Below are positions 16,334 to 24,351 of a stretch of 33,949 nt of DNA, in pieces. Under the pieces are notes generated by a model that worked only from the letters and a program-made list of their open reading frames with translations, had not been told where the DNA came from and did no database searches. Within the stretch, counting starts at the first letter, position 1. Every line of letters begins with the position of its first letter. The translations under genes and the position numbers were made by a program. This DNA is from JAVXAG01 sp040307645 (lineage in GTDB: Bacteria > Bacillota > Clostridia > Peptostreptococcales > Anaerovoracaceae): positions 1-33,949 of the forward strand of contig JAWRJF010000058.1 in assembly GCA_040307645.1 (NCBI GenBank). The letters are read 5' to 3'.

Positions 16334-17436
16334 ATGTTTTCTCCTTTATAAATTTTATTATATAATTCCATAATCTTTTCTTGTGTAAAGGCACTAACAT
16401 CATATCTATTATGATGACCATTATTTTGTAGATAATCTTTAATAATCTTTTTTGACCACTCATATGCGCCATCGTCCAAGTCGATATACGTTACACCACC
16501 GCAGTCAGTTGATTTTGGAACGCCTGTAGATGTATAACATCTTACCCCCATAGCCTGTGCTTCAACTAAGACTATACCGAACCCCTCATGTCTAGAAGGC
16601 AAAAGAAACGCTGACGAACGACTTAGTAAAAAAGGTATATCAAAATCACTAGGATAAAATTCAACGTTATCACATAATTTGTTCTCTCTTACTAGATCTT
16701 GGACTTTATCATAATAACTTCCTGATAAGTCCCCTAAGAAAAACAACTTTACATCAGGAAATATTTTTTTTAACTCGATAAGTATTTGTAGAGAAAAAAT
16801 TTGGTTTTTTAGTGAGTTAAATCTACCTACATGCAAGAGCGTAAGCTTATCATTCTTCTTTTCCTCTTTTTTTTTATAAAATCTTTGTTCATTAAACGAA
16901 TTATTAATTACCTTAGAATCATCACTATTAAGATAAAATTTTTCGCATGCATCATTTGAGCATCCTATTTTTATAGTTGAATATTCTTCGATAATTATTT
17001 TTCTTTTACGATTTAGCATATTTGCAATGATATTGCTTTTTTCTGAAATTACATGAGTATGTGCAATTCTTATTGGAACATTCATTTCTCTAGCAGCTTT
17101 TAATACATAAGCACTTTCAAACTCATTATTACAATGTACAATATCAAATGGCCCATTATCTCTCAAAATTATTTTAACCTGTTTAAAAATTTTATTACCT
17201 CTTATGTAATAATCTAATTTCCTTTTGAATTTATTCACACCCTCATATCTTGGAACTCGAAATATTCTTCCTCCATATGATAAAAATTCATCATCATAAA
17301 ACCTCTTCTCTAAAGTAAATAAAAGTGCATCAAAATCATAATTATCATGCAAATTTCTTACAATGCCCATCATAACAGCTTGAACTCCACCATTTCCAAA
17401 TCCTTCACAAGAAACTAATAACACCCTTTTCTTCAT
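16330..17436 (-). CDS. Glycosyltransferase family 4
   Basis: A 368-residue retaining GT-B glycosyltransferase. The N-terminal acceptor domain begins with VLLVSCEGFGNGGVQ, a glycine-rich loop typical of the family. FDIVHCNNEFES and RIAHTHV follow. The donor domain starts at LTLLHVGRFNSLKNQ, and the EX7E-type motif is SRHEGFGIVLVEAQAMG. It probably adds one sugar of the repeat unit on the undecaprenyl carrier at the cytoplasmic membrane face. GAGAAGG precedes the ATG, and the stop overlaps the next gene start by four bases. The sugar donor cannot be assigned. Confidence 0.87.
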   Translation of the reverse strand: MKKRVLLVSCEGFGNGGVQAVMMGIVRNLHDNYDFDALLFTLEKRFYDDEFLSYGGRIFRVPRYEGVNKFKRKLDYYIRGNKIFKQVKIILRDNGPFDIVHCNNEFESAYVLKAAREMNVPIRIAHTHVISEKSNIIANMLNRKRKIIIEEYSTIKIGCSNDACEKFYLNSDDSKVINNSFNEQRFYKKKEEKKNDKLTLLHVGRFNSLKNQIFSLQILIELKKIFPDVKLFFLGDLSGSYYDKVQDLVRENKLCDNVEFYPSDFDIPFLLSRSSAFLLPSRHEGFGIVLVEAQAMGVRCYTSTGVPKSTDCGGVTYIDLDDGAYEWSKKIIKDYLQNNGHHNRYDVSAFTQEKIMELYNKIYKGENI

Positions 17437-17455
17437 AAAAAACCTTCTCTTCTAT

Positions 17456-18598
17456 CTACTTGTTATTTAAACTTTTTATTGCTTGAAGCAACAATTCTCT
17501 ATGTGCTTCACACTCTATGTAATTTTGTATTTGTAGAATATTCTTCTTCTTGTAAAGCTTATTAATTTTAATTTGTAAATATCTTCCTCTTGATATTTTG
17601 TTTATAACTTTAAATAGAAAATTATTCATACTTCTTCCCGTAATAGATTTTAAGTACATATTAGCTTTCAATTTAGCAAATTCTAAATAATTTTGATTAA
17701 TAAAAAATTTGTCATAACACTTTTCACTTCTAAGGTTAAACTGTTCTAGTATTTTTGACTTTTCTTCATTTCCTGCTAATGTTATGAAGCCATTTTTATC
17801 ACAAATAGGGATATATTTAAGCTCATTAATGCAGGTATCTATTGAAATAAGTATACTTTCTTCACCAAGTAAATTAGATTCATCATGGAAAATAAAATTT
17901 CCTTGTCCATAAATGATGTTCCCATTGTTATATTCTTCATTTGCACCTATACAATGGCTATGCTGACATATTACCAAATCAGCTCCAGAATCAATAAATT
18001 TACGGCAAATTTTCTGTAATTCCGGTGAAGGAAATTGATAGTACTCTTTACCTCCATGATAAATAACAATGATAAAATCACATTTTTTACTAGCATTAAT
18101 TATCTGATCATAGCAATGCAAAGGATCATATGGGTTTGCACCCATACTATTATCTGTTGCAATAGAAAACTCATGTTCTGCACAATTATACACACCTACA
18201 CACTCATTTTCTTTTGATATATAAAAAGGAGATTTAGCTTCTTCAAGATTATTTCCCACTCCAACGAAGTCAATCTTGTTTTTTTCTAAAACTTTAACAG
18301 TTGAATTTAAACCTAAATCACCTTGGTCTAAAATATGATTATTTGCTAGTGTACACAAATTGATTCCTAAATTTTTTATTCCATTTATAGCTTTTTCCGA
18401 AGTCATATGGTTTGACCCACATTTTTCAATCGGAGTCTTTTTTTCACATAAAGGAGTCTCTAAATTGCAAATGCGGTAATCAAATTCCTGCATTTTGTTT
18501 ATTAAATTGTCATCAATAAATTTAGAAATCTCCCCACTTTTAAAATAATTGATATTTTCTTTCGTAGGTACAATATCTGCACCAATAAGTATTTTCAT
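17456..18598 (-). CDS. CapA-family metallophosphatase-like protein
   Basis: A 380-residue protein of the PGA_cap (CapA/PgsA) family with the calcineurin-type metal site spread over its usual blocks: GAD (6-8), NLETP (45-49), ANNH (85-88), HGG (181-183) and QHSH (212-215). Unlike classic CapA of poly-gamma-glutamate synthesis, it has no signal peptide or membrane anchor, so it is probably cytoplasmic. No capB, capC or capE is present. The downstream tail (about 255-380) is basic. In capsule loci CapA-like proteins often occur without the glutamate polymerase. Here, next to a TupA-like ATP-grasp enzyme, a hydrolytic or editing role in decorating the glycan is possible but unproven. Confidence 0.8.
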   Translation of the reverse strand: MKILIGADIVPTKENINYFKSGEISKFIDDNLINKMQEFDYRICNLETPLCEKKTPIEKCGSNHMTSEKAINGIKNLGINLCTLANNHILDQGDLGLNSTVKVLEKNKIDFVGVGNNLEEAKSPFYISKENECVGVYNCAEHEFSIATDNSMGANPYDPLHCYDQIINASKKCDFIIVIYHGGKEYYQFPSPELQKICRKFIDSGADLVICQHSHCIGANEEYNNGNIIYGQGNFIFHDESNLLGEESILISIDTCINELKYIPICDKNGFITLAGNEEKSKILEQFNLRSEKCYDKFFINQNYLEFAKLKANMYLKSITGRSMNNFLFKVINKISRGRYLQIKINKLYKKKNILQIQNYIECEAHRELLLQAIKSLNNK

Positions 18599-18608
18599 TA
18601 TCTACCTC

Positions 18609-19532
18609 TTAATCTTCCACATACTTATCAGGTAAATTCAACCAAGAGCCAATCACTTCATCATAATTATCACAAAACAAGTCAAATCCTGATCCATCAT
18701 AGAAGGTCAATTCACTAAAATATAAATGTCCTTCAGCAAAATACCAATCAACTCTTATATGGGGCATATTTGCCGCAAGTATACTTGATAAGCTAAGCAT
18801 CTCATCAGCGAAAGCTGGTTTATCCATAATTTCATCTGAAGAAGGAATTCCTGTTTGTTCTATATTAGTTTTATTCCATTCAGTATCATAAAAGTCTTGA
18901 GTTCGGTTTTCACTGAATCTTGCTCTATGAACTTCAATAAGTCTTGGTTTACCATTGAAACATAGAACTTTGTAGTCAGATAATTCATCTTCGTGTGAAT
19001 CATTTGACATATACTCTTCACAAATAATACAATGCTTAATATTTTTATACGGCCACTCTCTAGTAGCCCAATAATGATTTTTTTTAAGTCTTTTGTTTAA
19101 CTTTCTTCTAACCTCTTCATAATCAAGTTCTTCCTTATTTTTACAAATTATAACACTGCCCTGATCATGGTTACATTTTAATACAAATTGATTCGGTAAC
19201 AAATCAAAGTTTATTTCATCTGATTTTTTCCATATTCCTAACATTGGAATTAAGTATTTAGGTCCTATTTTATCTGCTATGTATTCTCTAACTAAATACT
19301 TATCGACCATTTCTGTAAACTCAGGTTTACGATAATATAATTTGAGCCATTGAATTTTTTCACTAAATGATTGGGGCTTCTTTAAATCCAAGTCTTTATT
19401 AAATGTGGATTTATATACAAGTTTTGCGTAGATATCATCTGGCATCCATTTTAAGAAGCCATTACTTGCCAATGGGCTTATGAGTTTGTAAGGAGTCTTT
19501 GCAAGTTTAAAAAAAGTGTTAATTTTTGACAT
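18609..19532 (-). CDS. TupA-like ATP-grasp protein
   Basis: A 307-residue protein of the ATP-grasp TupA family, named after the teichuronopeptide gene tupA of alkaliphilic Bacillus. Marks are KPQSFSEKIQWLKLYYR near residue 52, the VLKCNHDQGSVIICK nucleotide-binding region, an EEYMSND block, DYKVLCFNGKPRLIEVHR, and the metal-binding end segment RVDWYFAEGHLYFSELTFYDGSGF. ATP-grasp enzymes ligate a carboxylate to an amine. With several uronic acids predicted for this polymer, amidation of a uronate carboxyl with an amino acid or amine is the leading inference. AGGAG nine bases before ATG supports the start. Some databases call such proteins glycosyltransferases, which the fold does not support. 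Confidence 0.8.
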   Translation of the reverse strand: MSKINTFFKLAKTPYKLISPLASNGFLKWMPDDIYAKLVYKSTFNKDLDLKKPQSFSEKIQWLKLYYRKPEFTEMVDKYLVREYIADKIGPKYLIPMLGIWKKSDEINFDLLPNQFVLKCNHDQGSVIICKNKEELDYEEVRRKLNKRLKKNHYWATREWPYKNIKHCIICEEYMSNDSHEDELSDYKVLCFNGKPRLIEVHRARFSENRTQDFYDTEWNKTNIEQTGIPSSDEIMDKPAFADEMLSLSSILAANMPHIRVDWYFAEGHLYFSELTFYDGSGFDLFCDNYDEVIGSWLNLPDKYVED

Positions 19533-19538
19533 TTATAA

Positions 19539-20720
19539 TTACTCCTTTCGCTTGGAATTAAATAAATCATAATATTCTGTTGTCATATATATTATAGTCC
19601 ACATTAATAAATGATTAGGATCGTACATAAAAATATTTACAGCTCCTAAAAATATTTCTACACAGAATAACGCTCCTATTAAACCTAATTTATATGATTT
19701 CTTTTTATATAGTTTCCCAATTATAATAAACATCGTTAAAATTATTGGGGCAAAATATATCACACTTCCCAAAAAACCACTATCTGATAGAACTTCCGCA
19801 TATGTTGAATGTGCATATTGTGACCATCCTGATACAACTCTAAATTGATTGTAACCAACACCAAAAATAGGGTTTTGTTTAAACAGATTAACAGCGGTAA
19901 GATACATACTTTCTCTCGACTTTGTACTACCACTATTATATAGGTGCATAAATCTTTGGTAACTAGCAGTATTCATATATTCATTTTTAAAGTACGTTAT
20001 CCCTACAATAATGGCTATTATTAGTAGGGTATATGCAATCATTCTTTGATTTGCATTTCCCTTCTTATGCATATCTTTAACAAATATCCCAATCCAAATA
20101 ATAAAAAATATCCCTGCACTGAATAATGATTTTTTTGAACCGGTTAAAATTATAATATATATAAATAGTCCAATTAATATAAATGAAATAACTAAAAGAA
20201 CAGGTTTTCTTTCATTCTTATATAGAATTGCAAAAATCCCAAATACCATTAATGTCCCCAAAGTATTTGGGTTGTTATTTTGACCCATAGTCTTTACGAT
20301 TATTCCGTTGTAATAATCATAGCCATTGAGCAATGTGTATAATGCACATATTATGCATATAAATATTAAAACATTAATAAGCCAATCCACGCTTTGTTCC
20401 CCTTTGCTCACAATATATATACATGTGCAAATAAACAATAAAGCAAAGTAGGTTACTACCGAAGACACTAGTAATGATTTGTCCACAGCCACAATGAGAC
20501 CTACAATTAACGAATATATTCCGTAAAAATATGACAGGCTTATCCCCATCGGCAATTTAAAGTTATACAAGTTTTTTTTATCTAAATAAATCACAGTTGT
20601 AATCACAACTAAAGCAGCTCCGCCATACAGAAATACCCTTACTTCACCTAAAGCTTCTTTATAGAAAAATATATATAATAAAAATAATACTATTGTAAAT
20701 TTTGCTGATACTGTTTTCAT
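19539..20720 (-). CDS. Wzy-like O-antigen/capsule polymerase
   Basis: A 393-residue membrane protein with about 10-11 hydrophobic segments and the O-antigen ligase/polymerase (Wzy_C-like) arrangement. A large extracytoplasmic loop (about residues 255-310) contains NPIFGVGYNQF and AHSTYAEVLSDSGFLGS, which match the conserved NPLxGxGxxxF and HNxxLxxxxxxGxxG-type motifs. It would polymerise flipped repeat units outside the membrane. Its partner flippase is at 11864-13369. The start is supported by GAGGGT just before ATG, and the next gene begins six bases after its stop. In a Gram-positive setting polymerase rather than lipid-A ligase is the sensible reading. Confidence 0.83.
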   Translation of the reverse strand: MKTVSAKFTIVLFLLYIFFYKEALGEVRVFLYGGAALVVITTVIYLDKKNLYNFKLPMGISLSYFYGIYSLIVGLIVAVDKSLLVSSVVTYFALLFICTCIYIVSKGEQSVDWLINVLIFICIICALYTLLNGYDYYNGIIVKTMGQNNNPNTLGTLMVFGIFAILYKNERKPVLLVISFILIGLFIYIIILTGSKKSLFSAGIFFIIWIGIFVKDMHKKGNANQRMIAYTLLIIAIIVGITYFKNEYMNTASYQRFMHLYNSGSTKSRESMYLTAVNLFKQNPIFGVGYNQFRVVSGWSQYAHSTYAEVLSDSGFLGSVIYFAPIILTMFIIIGKLYKKKSYKLGLIGALFCVEIFLGAVNIFMYDPNHLLMWTIIYMTTEYYDLFNSKRKE

Positions 20721-20728
20721 TCATACCC

Positions 20729-21864
20729 TCATATACCCATAAACTTAATTATGCTTTCAACTCTTTTTTTAATTGTTAGGTCTTTTGCGGTTTCTTCTGC
20801 GCCTTTTGACAGTTTATATCTTAAATTTTCGTCAGAAATTATTTTTTTTAAAGCTACTGATATTTCATTAACATCTTGCGGTTTTATTTTTATAGAATTA
20901 TTCGAATCTAAAATATCATCATTAAACTCAAGTTTCGAAGAAATCACCGGTAATCCACATGCCATTGCTTCAACAATGGCATTACAACACCCCTCCGCCA
21001 ATGTTGGAAGCACAAAAACGTCAGATGCATTTAAATATGTTACAATTTCATTGTGTGGAACCCTACCTGAAAAAATTATATTTTTTGATTCAGGCTTTTG
21101 ATCGCCACTACCTATTAATATTAATTTTAGTTTTTTATTATCTTCTACCGCTTCAACAACTCTTAATACACCTTTTCTTTCAGAAAATGCACCAACAAAA
21201 ATTGCAATTTTATCCTCTAGTGCAAACCCCAATTTGCGTCTTGCTTCTTCCTTAGAACCCTTATAAAACTCGGTTGGATTGATTGAATTAGGTTTAATAA
21301 TAGTTTTAGGATTATGTGATAAAAGTCCTAACGAATTGCTTTCATTTAAATTTTTTGTTGAAACGCAAATTAAACCTTTGATCTGATTAATATTTTGTCT
21401 TACATACTTTTGGGAATAATAATCAAAAACACGTATTTTACTCTCACCTGATGCTACATATAATGGAATGTTCTTTTCTTTTGAAATAGGACTAGCTGCC
21501 ATTCCACAGTCCCAAAAATGCGCATAAATAGCATTTGGATTAAGGTTCTCCTTAAAGAAACATTCTTTAATAGCATGGTCTCTGCAAATAATGCTAAAAT
21601 TAAAGCCAAATATTTTGAAATTAGAAAAGGAAAAGTATTCCGGCTGATAGATTTTTACTTCATTACCTTTTTCAGTCCTATCAATCCAGAAGTATGGACG
21701 TCTCTTTTTTTATTTAATAATCTATTTGTAATACTTTGAGGTGCGATAACGGTACATTTATAACCTAAATCCACCATGGTGTTTGCTAGTGGTTTTATAA
21801 ATGCATACACAGGTTCCTCTAGTGTTGGATATCCATTTGTTATAATGCAAATCTCTTCATTCAT
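20729..21864 (-). pseudogene. Glycosyltransferase family 4, split by a frameshift at an A7 tract
   Basis: One GT4 gene in two reading frames. The 5' part starts at ATG 21864 behind AGAGGGGG and reads MNEEICIITNGYPTLEEPVY; this frame stops at 21655. The rest lies in another frame. It is open without a stop from the A tract (7 T on the plus strand, 21705-21711) through YFWIDRTEKGNEVKIY and YAHFWDCGM, then continues through the Met at 21502 to 20729. It includes VGAFSERKGVLRVVEA and the EX7E-type motif LAEGCCNAIVEAMACG. One extra A in the tract would restore a 378-residue protein of normal GT4 length. The start overlaps the upstream GT4 gene by eight bases. It may be inactive, phase-variable, rescued by slippage, or a sequencing artefact. 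Confidence 0.85.
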
Positions 21865-22993
21865 TTGTTTCCCCCTCTGAACAAATTTCTTCATATATGC
21901 TCACATATTGTGAGCATATATGATCCCACCGAAAACGGCTTACGAGATTCAAGCCATTGTTTACCATATTCTCATAATTATTTATCACCTTTAAAATTCC
22001 AGTTGCCACATCTTCTGCACTGTTACTTTCTACCGCATATCCAACAAGACCTTCTTTGAACTGTTCATCAAAACCTTGTCCTTTTGTATATATAATTGGT
22101 AATCCTTGGCTCATTGCTTCAGCATATACTAACCCAAAGGTTTCAGTATGTGACGGCATAACAAAGATATCAGTATCTCTGTACACATTGATTATTTCTT
22201 CCTTATTTAAAACACCTAAGTAAGTTACTCTTTCCTCAATTTTTTTATAGAGTTCTTCATCTTTGATTTTCCCAGCCACTTTAAAATCGATAGTCCACCC
22301 TTTATCATTTAGAATATTAATAGCATCACATGTAGTATTAATATTTTTATTTTTATCTATTGTTCCGACATATACGATTTTAAGTTTTTTTTCTTGCATT
22401 CGTTTTATTACATCGACACAATTTTTTTCTTTGTACAAATTCTTATGCCAAAATGAATCTATCCCATTTGGTATAAGATAACTCTTTTTTAATATTTCAC
22501 TTTTGTATTTCTTAGGAACATATCTATTAATAACAGTATTTTTATATGATTCTGACAAAAAAAATACTGCACTAGCATCTTTTAAAATACGTATCCCTCT
22601 GCTTCGCAAATGTAGCATGTACTTAAAAAATATATTAACATCCGTATTTCTAACTGCAACTACATATGGTATGTTTTTCGCCTTTGCTACTTTCCTTGTT
22701 GCATTACCATCTGTAAATACAGTAAAAGCATGTAAGCAAGAGAATTCATCAATCAAATAATCTTTTTTTATTTGATTAATAATTTTTTTCTGTTTATGCT
22801 GAAAAACATATCTATCTAAGTAATTAAAACATACACTTGCATTCACATAATCCTCCGGAATTACAATATGGTTTTCTTTATTATATAATGGTGCAAAAAC
22901 GCTACTTCTTACTCCTAATAAAGTAAGATTTTCTACCATTGTTTGATGTAACCATGAATCCATATAATTACAGTTTATATGCAATATCTTCAT
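21857..22993 (-). CDS. Glycosyltransferase family 4
   Basis: A 378-residue GT-B glycosyltransferase. The N-terminal domain includes HINCNYMDSWLHQTMVE and the CLHAFTVFTDGNA region. The donor-binding domain begins at LKIVYVGTIDKNKNI and carries the EX7E-type motif SHTETFGLVYAEAMSQG. It likely adds a sugar to the lipid-linked repeat unit. AGGAG six bases before ATG supports the start. Its last codons overlap the beginning of the frameshifted GT4 by eight bases, so the two are translationally coupled. Upstream by 12 bases is the UDP-HexNAc dehydrogenase. The donor sugar is not predictable. Confidence 0.87.
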   Translation of the reverse strand: MKILHINCNYMDSWLHQTMVENLTLLGVRSSVFAPLYNKENHIVIPEDYVNASVCFNYLDRYVFQHKQKKIINQIKKDYLIDEFSCLHAFTVFTDGNATRKVAKAKNIPYVVAVRNTDVNIFFKYMLHLRSRGIRILKDASAVFFLSESYKNTVINRYVPKKYKSEILKKSYLIPNGIDSFWHKNLYKEKNCVDVIKRMQEKKLKIVYVGTIDKNKNINTTCDAINILNDKGWTIDFKVAGKIKDEELYKKIEERVTYLGVLNKEEIINVYRDTDIFVMPSHTETFGLVYAEAMSQGLPIIYTKGQGFDEQFKEGLVGYAVESNSAEDVATGILKVINNYENMVNNGLNLVSRFRWDHICSQYVSIYEEICSEGETNE

Positions 22994-23005
22994 AAATTAC
23001 TCCTA

Positions 23006-24325
23006 TTACAATCTCCAAAAACTAATCCCTGATTCTTTAAGATCAGATACTTTATATATGCCCTTAACATCAAGTAAAACTTTTTCATCGTCCGGGCAAT
23101 CTCTAAATAAACCCTTTATTTCTTCTAAACTCATTAGCTTAAATTCATTGTGAGCAACAGCAACAATAACACAATCTACGTTTTCAGCTTCATCCATTGA
23201 TTTCAGTTCTATTCCATATTCCTTAATAGCATCCTCTTCACTAGCCCAAGGATCAACTACCACTGGTTCAATGCCGTATGTGTTAAGCTGCTTGATAATA
23301 TCTGAAACCTTACTATTCCTTGTATCTGGGCAATTTTCTTTGAAAGTTAGTCCTAAAATTACTACTTTTGATTTTTTAGGTGCTTGGCCCGCACTAATCA
23401 TTTCCTTAACTGCAACATCTGCAATATATGCACCCATGCTATCATTTACAATACGCCCATTTAAAACAATCTGACTATGATACCCCAATTTTTCAGCCTG
23501 ATAAGTGAAATAATATGGATCAACCCCTATGCAATGTCCGCCTACAAGACCAGGACGAAAACCTAAAGCATTCCACTTAGTATTCATGCCATCTACAACT
23601 TCATTTGTATCAATACCCATCTTATCAAATACCATAGCCAGCTCATTCATGAATGCAATATTAATATCACGTTGGCTATTTTCTACTACTTTAACTGCCT
23701 CTGCAGTCATAATATTCGATACCGTATATGTACCTACTTCAATTACTAAATCGTATACATTTTTTATTTCTTCCAAAGATTCTTCGTCCATACCTGAAAC
23801 TATTTTATGTATACTTTCAAGGCGATGTACCTTATCGCCTGGATTTATTCTTTCAGGGGAGTATCCCACTTTAAAGTCAATACCGCATTTCAATCCTGAT
23901 TCCTTCTCCAAAATTGGAATGCAAACATCTTCTGTGCAACCCGGGTATACTGTTGATTCATAAACAACAATAGCTCCTTTAGTCAGGTTTCTTCCAACAA
24001 TTTCTGAAGCTCCAATCACTGGAGTTAAATCAGGTGTATGATCTGTATTTACAGGTGTAGGTACCGCAATTATTATAAATTTTGACTCTATTAAGCGCTT
24101 TTCATCTGATGTGAACTCAACTCTGGTTTCCCTGATGGCATCATTACCCACTTCTTTTGTTGGATCAATACCATTTCTATATAATTCAATCTTACTTTCG
24201 TTAAGGTCAAATCCTATTACATTTACCTTTTTTGCAAATGCAACGGCAATAGGCATACCAACATATCCTAATCCTACAACAGCAATTTTTTCTTTCCTAT
24301 CAATTAATCTTTTATATAATGACAT
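23006..24325 (-). CDS. UDP-N-acetylhexosamine 6-dehydrogenase (TviB/WbpO/CapL type)
   Basis: A 439-residue nucleotide-sugar dehydrogenase. It has Rossmann motif GLGYVG (18-23), the NVIGFDLNESKIELYRNG region (35-52), and SPERINPGDKVH (156-167). The active site VGGHCIGVDPYY (261-272) has Cys265, and the C-terminal GLTFKENCPDTRNSK is also present. The NVIGFD and SPERINPGDK forms are typical of the TviB/WbpO group that oxidises UDP-GlcNAc or UDP-GalNAc to the uronic acid, rather than of UDP-glucose dehydrogenase or WecC. GGAGG precedes the ATG. It would give the polymer a second class of uronic acid besides GlcA/GalA. The choice between gluco and galacto substrate is open. Confidence 0.87.
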   Translation of the reverse strand: MSLYKRLIDRKEKIAVVGLGYVGMPIAVAFAKKVNVIGFDLNESKIELYRNGIDPTKEVGNDAIRETRVEFTSDEKRLIESKFIIIAVPTPVNTDHTPDLTPVIGASEIVGRNLTKGAIVVYESTVYPGCTEDVCIPILEKESGLKCGIDFKVGYSPERINPGDKVHRLESIHKIVSGMDEESLEEIKNVYDLVIEVGTYTVSNIMTAEAVKVVENSQRDINIAFMNELAMVFDKMGIDTNEVVDGMNTKWNALGFRPGLVGGHCIGVDPYYFTYQAEKLGYHSQIVLNGRIVNDSMGAYIADVAVKEMISAGQAPKKSKVVILGLTFKENCPDTRNSKVSDIIKQLNTYGIEPVVVDPWASEEDAIKEYGIELKSMDEAENVDCVIVAVAHNEFKLMSLEEIKGLFRDCPDDEKVLLDVKGIYKVSDLKESGISFWRL

Positions 24326-24351
24326 TTATTTTCCTCCAAATTTTATGCAAA

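Noticed and set aside
17456..18598. Poly-gamma-glutamate capsule operon
   Set aside because: Only a CapA-like protein is present, without a signal peptide, and capB, capC and capE are absent. The surrounding genes are clearly for a sugar polymer.
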